Position numbers and translations under genes: made by a program. From JACVRW01 sp963733885 (GTDB taxonomy: Bacteria > Actinomycetota > Thermoleophilia > Solirubrobacterales > Thermoleophilaceae), in assembly GCA_963733885.1 (NCBI GenBank), contig CAVTES010000007.1, positions 1 through 64,000 of the forward strand: DNA of 64,000 nt. Reading direction: 5' to 3'. The notes beneath the pieces are model-generated. The model searched no databases. It saw only the letters and a program-made list of their open reading frames with translations, and had not been told where the DNA came from. Positions 58,802-64,000 of the stretch are shown here, one piece after another. Positions within the stretch are counted from its first letter, which is position 1, and each line of letters opens with the position of its first letter.

Positions 58802-59670
58802 CAGCCGCTTACGGCCGTCCGTGCCTTGCCTTCGGAGCCGAAGATCCGCATGTGCTGGACCGCCATGGCCCGCACCGCGTCGCTCGCGCTCTTAAGCAGT
58901 GAAGGGGGATCGTGCTTGGAGGGATTCGCCTCCAGGTACTCGCGGAAGGAGTCGACGAAGGCGATCTTCAGGGCGGTCGAGATGTTGACCTTGGCGCAGC
59001 CGCGCGAGATGAGGTCCTGAAACTGCTCCGGCGCCAGTCCCGTTCCGCCATGCAGCACCATGGGGATCGGGCAACGCTCCACCATCTCGGTGACCCGCTC
59101 GGGCATGAGCTTGGGACTCGACGCGTACAGCCCGTGCGCGGTCCCGATCGCGGGGGCGAAGGCGTAGACCCCGGTGTCCTCGATGAACTTCAGCGACACC
59201 TCGACGGGATGAATCTCGCCTTCCTCGTCTGAGCCCACGTCGTCCTCGACGCCCCTGACGCTCTCGATCTCTCCCTCGACATCCGCGCCGTATCCGCCCG
59301 CCTCCTCGACGACCTCGGCCGTCTGGCGAGTGTTCTCCTCGATGTCCAGGTGCGAGCCGTCGAACAGGACCGAGTTCCAGCCCGTCTTCAGGCAGATGGT
59401 CGCCCATTCGCGGTCGGGACAGTGGTCGAGGTGAAGCGTGATCGGCACCGGCGCGTCCTCGGCCATCGCGCGGAACATCTCGTAGAGCACCTTGGCCCCG
59501 ATGGACTTCACCGTCTTGAGGGAGGTCTGGACGATCAGGGGCGACTCCAACTCGGTCGCCGCGTCGATCACGGCCCGGAGGCTGACGTCGTCGACAACGT
59601 TGAAGGCGGCGACGCCGTAACGCTCCTTGAAGGCGGGATCGAGGATGTCTCTGAACGCGACGACGGGCAT
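58801..59670 (-). CDS. Class II fructose-bisphosphate/tagatose-type aldolase
   Basis: 289 residues: MPVVAFRDILDPAFKERYGV, AAFNVVDDVSLRAVIDAAT, HLDHCPDREWATICLKTGW (metal His) with VLFDGSHLDIEEN, VEGEIESVRG, AFAPAIGTAHGLYA, VLHGGTGLAP and NISTALKIAFVDSFREYL give a zinc class II aldolase (FbaA/GatY/KbaY). It cleaves a ketose 1,6-bisphosphate to DHAP plus an aldehyde phosphate, or a related substrate. First gene of the aldolase-HAD-dhaL-dhaK operon on the minus strand. Confidence 0.9.
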   Translation of the reverse strand: MPVVAFRDILDPAFKERYGVAAFNVVDDVSLRAVIDAATELESPLIVQTSLKTVKSIGAKVLYEMFRAMAEDAPVPITLHLDHCPDREWATICLKTGWNSVLFDGSHLDIEENTRQTAEVVEEAGGYGADVEGEIESVRGVEDDVGSDEEGEIHPVEVSLKFIEDTGVYAFAPAIGTAHGLYASSPKLMPERVTEMVERCPIPMVLHGGTGLAPEQFQDLISRGCAKVNISTALKIAFVDSFREYLEANPSKHDPPSLLKSASDAVRAMAVQHMRIFGSEGKARTAVSG

Positions 59671-59742
59671 CGGGTGGGCGCGTACGAGCCTATCCCGAAC
59701 GGGACCGTGCTTGCCAGCCGTGCGTGTCCTCGAGATGCTCTA

Positions 59743-59815
59743 AGCCCGCCGTCGGATTCGAACCGACACTCTCTTCATTACAAATGAAGTGCTCTGCCAG
59801 TTGAGCTAGGCGGGC
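59743..59815 (-). tRNA. tRNA-Thr (UGU anticodon)
   Basis: On the minus strand a 73-nt cloverleaf: acceptor GCCCGCC/GGCGGGC, D-arm with AGCTCAACTGGCAGAGCA, anticodon stem CTTCA/TGAAG with loop TTTGTAA, giving UGU (threonine, ACA), variable region, and T-arm GTCGGTTCGAATCCGAC. The 3' discriminator is U and the CCA is not encoded. Its 5' end overlaps the last ten bases of the endonuclease gene 59806-60249. Confidence 0.92.
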
Positions 59816-60249
59816 AGTTCATGGTCGGCTGCCCAGCGAATCCGCTTGGCCTGACCATTCGCCGTGGGGTCCACGCGCAGCGCGCAGTGTCCGGTCGCGG
59901 CCTCACCGACGTCAAGAGCATAGACCCCGTTGGTCTCGGGACAGTAGATCAGGAAGAGATCGATCTGATCAGCGTCATAGGGAGTGGTGTAAGCGCGACG
60001 CGTGTTGACACGGGTGCTCGCCGTGTTAAATGTGATCACACCTCGGCGAAGCCGTCCCGTCTTGCACTGAGCTCGAAGGAAGCGGCCTCCGACGTCGATC
60101 ACGATGTCGTACCGGTGGTTGGTGCCGTATGGGATCAACACCCGGTGGCCGCGCTTGACCAGCTCGGCGAAGATGGCCGCTTCGCTGCGCTGCCCGACGT
60201 CCACCGGATGGCGGCTTAAGGATTCCGGCGGACTGAGCAGCGAACGCAT
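59806..60249 (-). CDS. PD-(D/E)XK endonuclease (group I intron-associated-like) overlapping tRNA-Thr
   Basis: 147 residues: GQRSEAAIFAELVKRGHRVL with E23, YGTNHRYDIVIDVGGRF with D48, and RAQCKTGRL with Q61-C-K63, the PD-(D/E)XK catalytic set, then AYTTPYDADQIDLFLIYCPE. It matches PDDEXK_5-type proteins, some of which are free-standing homing-type nucleases or group I intron partners. Its stop codon (59806-59808) lies inside the 5' end of the co-directional tRNA-Thr gene, so the two transcripts share sequence and the mature tRNA would need RNase P. No intron or terminal repeats were seen; the role is unknown. Confidence 0.85.
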   Translation of the reverse strand: MRSLLSPPESLSRHPVDVGQRSEAAIFAELVKRGHRVLIPYGTNHRYDIVIDVGGRFLRAQCKTGRLRRGVITFNTASTRVNTRRAYTTPYDADQIDLFLIYCPETNGVYALDVGEAATGHCALRVDPTANGQAKRIRWAADHELPA

Positions 60250-60296
60250 GTTCGCATAGTACGAGTCGCGCCGGACGGGTTAAGGACCGAACGCAA

Positions 60297-60324
60297 AGCG
60301 GGCCCCGCTCACGCGCGGCCCGCT
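60297..60324 (-). terminator. Hairpin after the 61-residue membrane protein gene
   Basis: AGCGGGCC (60297-60304), 12-base loop, GGCCCGCT (60317-60324), just downstream of the small membrane gene on the minus strand. Confidence 0.5.
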
Positions 60325-60347
60325 CCGAGGTAGTTACCGGGCGTGCG

Positions 60348-60533
60348 TCAGATGGTGCCCCCGGTCCGGCGGCCGCCGCTCCAGCGGCTTCCGAAGCCGA
60401 ATCCTCCCGTCGGGATGCCGGCGATCAGCACCAGGATCGCGCCCACGATGGCGACGATCGAGGAGCCGGTCAGCGCGGCCAGGAGCAGGTAGACAAGTGC
60501 CGCGAGCAGCACGGCGAGCAGAATTCCGATCAT
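60348..60533 (-). CDS. Small membrane protein
   Basis: 61 residues from ATG 60533 (preceded by GGAGGGAACGG): MIGILLAVLLAALVYLLLAA, SSIVAIVGAILVLIAGIPTG, then the glycine-rich FGFGSRWSGGRRTGGTI. Two hydrophobic segments; common in actinobacteria with no known function. It lies between the endonuclease and sigma genes with a terminator hairpin after it. Confidence 0.65.
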   Translation of the reverse strand: MIGILLAVLLAALVYLLLAALTGSSIVAIVGAILVLIAGIPTGGFGFGSRWSGGRRTGGTI

Positions 60534-60621
60534 TTCCGTTCCCTCCTTTGGTGGGTGGCCCACCGAATACCCGCCTGGATCTGCCGGAAACGGATCGGCG
60601 GAGGCGCGCCGCGAGACGGGG

Positions 60622-61332
60622 CTAGAGCAGCACCTGGCGCGAGGCCAGGTGGGCGCCGACCTTGCGCTTCACGCGCTGCAGCGCGTTGTCGACCGTCTTG
60701 GTGTCGCATGCGAGGCGGTCCGCGATGGTCTCGTAGCTGTGGCCGTCGAGGTAGAGCGAGAGCACGGAGCTCTCGAGCTCCGACAGCACGCTCGACAGGC
60801 ACGCCACGAGGCTGTGCAGCTCCTCGGATGAGATCACCTGGTTCACGGGGTCGTGGGCCGTGGGGCCCGGGAGTAGCTCGTCGAGCGTCGGGTCGCCGTC
60901 GCCGCCGCTCGCCGCGGGCGTCTGGGAGAAGGAGACGTACTCGTTCAGCGGCGTGTGCTTGTTCCGCGTCGAGGTCTTCACCGCGGTGATGATCTGGCGC
61001 GTGATGCACAGCTCGGCGAAGTTGCGGAAGCTCGACTCGCGGTCGGAGCGGTAGTCGCGGACCGCCTTGTAGAGCCCGACGAGGCCCTCCTGGATGAGGT
61101 CGTCGGAGTCTCCGCCGATCAGGAAGTACGAGGAGGCCTTGAGGCGCACGAAGCCGTGGTAGCGCTTGACGATGCGATCGTAGGCGTCCTTTCGCCCCTG
61201 CTTCGCGAGCGCGATCAGGTAGTGATCATCAAGCTCGACTTCACCCTGAGAATTGAGCCCGGCTCGACGGACCGGCGAACCCGGCCGACGTGCCGGCACG
61301 GGTAGCGCGGGCGAGGTTGCGGAAGTTGCCAT
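60622..61332 (-). CDS. Sigma factor (SigH-like, sporulation-type)
   Basis: 236 residues from ATG 61332 (GAGGAGC site); an upstream in-frame ATG at 61422 lies in a Pro-rich stretch and is not used. VELDDHYLIALAKQGRKDAY, DDLIQEGLVGLYKAVRDYRS, FRNFAELCITRQIITAVKTS (region 2-3) and SELESSVLSLYLDGHSYETI (region 4), matching the B. subtilis SigH family that in actinobacteria occurs without sporulation. A near-identical 21-base stretch occurs at 61229-61249 and 61419-61439 (see findings). Confidence 0.88.
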   Translation of the reverse strand: MATSATSPALPVPARRPGSPVRRAGLNSQGEVELDDHYLIALAKQGRKDAYDRIVKRYHGFVRLKASSYFLIGGDSDDLIQEGLVGLYKAVRDYRSDRESSFRNFAELCITRQIITAVKTSTRNKHTPLNEYVSFSQTPAASGGDGDPTLDELLPGPTAHDPVNQVISSEELHSLVACLSSVLSELESSVLSLYLDGHSYETIADRLACDTKTVDNALQRVKRKVGAHLASRQVLL

Positions 61333-61439
61333 CCAATGCTCCTCTCGGGCCCCGTGCGGGTCCCTGAAGCTCGGTGGCGCGCTACCTCCCCTGGCGCCAG
61401 GTTTCTGAAGTCGCTCCCTCAAGCTCGACTTCAGCCTGA
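61229..61439. repeat. Direct repeat flanking the start of the sigH-like gene
   Basis: TCAAGCTCGACTTCA(C/G)CCTGA at 61229-61249 (inside the gene) and at 61419-61439 (upstream of it), 20 of 21 bases identical, 190 bases apart. Both are antisense to the gene. Meaning unknown. Confidence 0.5.
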
Positions 61440-61460
61440 TCTGTCGGCCGCGAGTATGGG

Positions 61461-62171
61461 CTAGTTATGGAGCCCTGTCAAGCCTCTCTTTCGGAACTGC
61501 AAGATGCCGTACACCAGCGCCGCCGCCGCGGTCGAGACGTTGAGCGAGGCCACTTTGCCGGGGGTCGGTAGGAAGACGAGCTCGTCGCACGCGGCAGCCA
61601 CGCGCGGGCGGAGGCCCCTGCCCTCGGATCCGAGCACCAGGACGACGCGCCCGCGGTAGTCGGGGCGGTCATACGGGACGCGGGCGTCCGCCGCCGCCCC
61701 GTACACCCACGCCTCGCGCTGCTTGGCCTCCGCTAGCCAGTCGGCGAGGTTCCGGACACGGGCCACCGGAAGGTGCTCCACCGCGCCCGCGGACGCCCGG
61801 CACACCGCCGGCGTGACCTCCGCCGAGCGCCGCTCCGGCAGCACCACTCCCGAGCAGCCGGCCGCCTCCGCCACGCGGCACACGGCGCCCAGGTTGTGCG
61901 GGTCCTGCACCTCGTCGAGACAGACAACGAGGGCGTCGTCCTGAGCGAGGAGGTCGTCGGCTTTCGCGTACGGATAGGCCTGCACCTCGGCGCAGATTCC
62001 CTGGTGATCCGGCGAGTCGCAGCGATCCTGGATCTCCCAGGGCTGGGCGCGCTCCCACTCGACGTTGCCGAGGAAGACCTCGCGCGCGGCGCGGTCGGTC
62101 GCATAGACGCGGTTCACGCGGCGCCGCCCGCGGAGGGCCTCGCGCACCGGGTTGCGCCCGTAGACGATCAC
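61461..62171 (-). CDS. rlmB: TrmH-family RNA methyltransferase (RlmB)
   Basis: 236 residues from GTG 62171 (VIVYGRNPVREALRGR). SPOUT signatures: VVCLDEVQDPHNLGAVCRVA, VVLVLGSEGRGLRPRVAAAC and VASLNVSTAAAALVY. Methylates the ribose of 23S rRNA G2251 in E. coli RlmB; TrmH-like tRNA modification is an alternative. It follows cysS in the same operon, the usual cysS-rlmB arrangement in many bacteria. Confidence 0.88.
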   Translation of the reverse strand: MIVYGRNPVREALRGRRRVNRVYATDRAAREVFLGNVEWERAQPWEIQDRCDSPDHQGICAEVQAYPYAKADDLLAQDDALVVCLDEVQDPHNLGAVCRVAEAAGCSGVVLPERRSAEVTPAVCRASAGAVEHLPVARVRNLADWLAEAKQREAWVYGAAADARVPYDRPDYRGRVVLVLGSEGRGLRPRVAAACDELVFLPTPGKVASLNVSTAAAALVYGILQFRKRGLTGLHN

Positions 62172-62226
62172 GCCTCGCGCCTTGACGGCCGAGCGCCGTC
62201 CGTCTTCGGGTCGTGGCCGCGGAGCA

Positions 62227-63594
<1,368 letters not shown>

Positions 63595-63652
63595 CGGCGC
63601 GAAAGGCTACGCGGAGTACGTGACGGCGGGCGTGGGTGGCAGGATTTGGGCG

Positions 63653-64000
63653 GTGACGGAGGACTTCGTCCTGACCGGCGAGCGAGCTGCGCTCGGCGCG
63701 CTGCGTCGCGGTCACTTGCCCATGTTTGCGCGCTGGATCAACGACCCGGAGGTGCGCCGCGGCCTCGCATACCGCGGGATCGTCAACGAGGACGCCGAGT
63801 TGAAGTGGTACGAGGAGATGACCGAGGCCGGCCGGGCCCCGAGGCCCACGGCCGTCGGCTTCGCGGTGCACGACGCGGCAGACGGCCAGCTTGTGGGCGT
63901 GTGCGGCATCGAGGACATCGACCACCACTTCTCGCGGGCCGAGCTCGGGATCTTCCTCGGCCGGCGACGCGGGACCGGCCTCGGCACGGACGCGACCCGG
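63653..64000 (+). CDS. GNAT-family acetyltransferase (RimJ/RimL-like), truncated by window edge
   Basis: From GTG 63653 the frame reads VTEDFVLTGERAALGALRRG, RWINDPEVRRGLAYRGIVNE, VGVCGIEDIDHHFSRAELGI, FLGRRRGTGLGTDATR and is still open at 64000, so the C-terminus lies outside. The RRGTGLG stretch is the acetyl-CoA-binding V of GNAT enzymes; the RimJ/RimL-like form acetylates N-terminal amines or other small amines. Divergent from cysS. Confidence 0.82.
   Translation, partial: MTEDFVLTGERAALGALRRGHLPMFARWINDPEVRRGLAYRGIVNEDAELKWYEEMTEAGRAPRPTAVGFAVHDAADGQLVGVCGIEDIDHHFSRAELGIFLGRRRGTGLGTDATR

Overview
This is a high-GC bacterial chromosome segment with many GTG/TTG starts, tightly packed co-directional genes with ATGA/GTGA overlaps, and typical actinobacterial content: a SigK/RskA-like pair, a Ser/Thr kinase with an extracytoplasmic tail, PspA with PspAA, a Caa3-type CtaG, a cell-wall-binding-repeat lipoprotein and paired acyl-CoA dehydrogenases. 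I infer an actinobacterium, most likely of the Thermoleophilia/Solirubrobacterales type. The phylum is fairly secure and the class is a guess from gene content.

Region 1-12 kb is a mobile-element graveyard. It holds an IS21 istA fragment (1-310), a frameshifted GAP-family membrane protein gene, and a near-complete IS21 element (1845-4456) with a clean GAGGT target duplication. That element sits inside an IS110-family element, just upstream of its frameshifted recombinase gene. Next comes a group II intron on the minus strand (about 6036-8004) with a recognisable domain V and a maturase/reverse transcriptase broken by one frameshift. Two unrecognised secreted proteins, a decayed SnoaL-like gene and a solo IS21-type end complete the region.

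Region 12.4-16.5 kb carries an FAD monooxygenase, an alpha/beta hydrolase, a class A beta-lactamase-like serine hydrolase and a small ABM-like protein.

Region 16.5-27 kb is a purine-catabolism cluster: adenine deaminase, urate oxidase, HIU hydrolase, OHCU decarboxylase, allantoate amidohydrolase-like M20 enzyme, ureidoglycine aminohydrolase, xanthine dehydrogenase (molybdopterin subunit plus a fused FAD/2Fe-2S subunit) and an 8-oxoguanine deaminase-like amidohydrolase. Together they cover adenine to ureidoglycolate, except that no allantoinase is seen. An AraC regulator and two small VOC proteins lie upstream.

Region 28.7-38.5 kb contains a pspA-pspAA-cNMP-domain operon, a hotdog thioesterase, a lipoprotein-ctaG pair, one single and one paired set of acyl-CoA dehydrogenases, and a CWB2 lipoprotein. 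Region 38.5-46 kb contains an EmrB/QacA-type exporter with its TetR regulator, another acyl-CoA dehydrogenase, the Ser/Thr kinase, a CHRD protein, a thiolase and a 3-hydroxyacyl-CoA dehydrogenase. Two near-identical palindromes, upstream of the 32.1-33.4 kb dehydrogenase and between the thiolase and hydroxyacyl-CoA dehydrogenase genes, suggest one TetR-type regulon for acyl-CoA degradation.

Region 46-64 kb is mostly housekeeping and signalling: a CNNM/CorC-like protein, a BtuF-like protein, a rhomboid protease, two ECF sigma factors with membrane partners, a PlsC-GpsA fusion, hydrolases, an aldolase-HAD-DhaL-DhaK operon, tRNA-Thr(UGU) overlapped by a PD-(D/E)XK endonuclease gene, a SigH-like sigma factor, rlmB-cysS, and a truncated GNAT at the window edge.

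Several genes between 0.7 and 31.2 kb are intact except for a single one-base indel, while 32-64 kb shows none. This may be local assembly error rather than true decay, and I mark each case.
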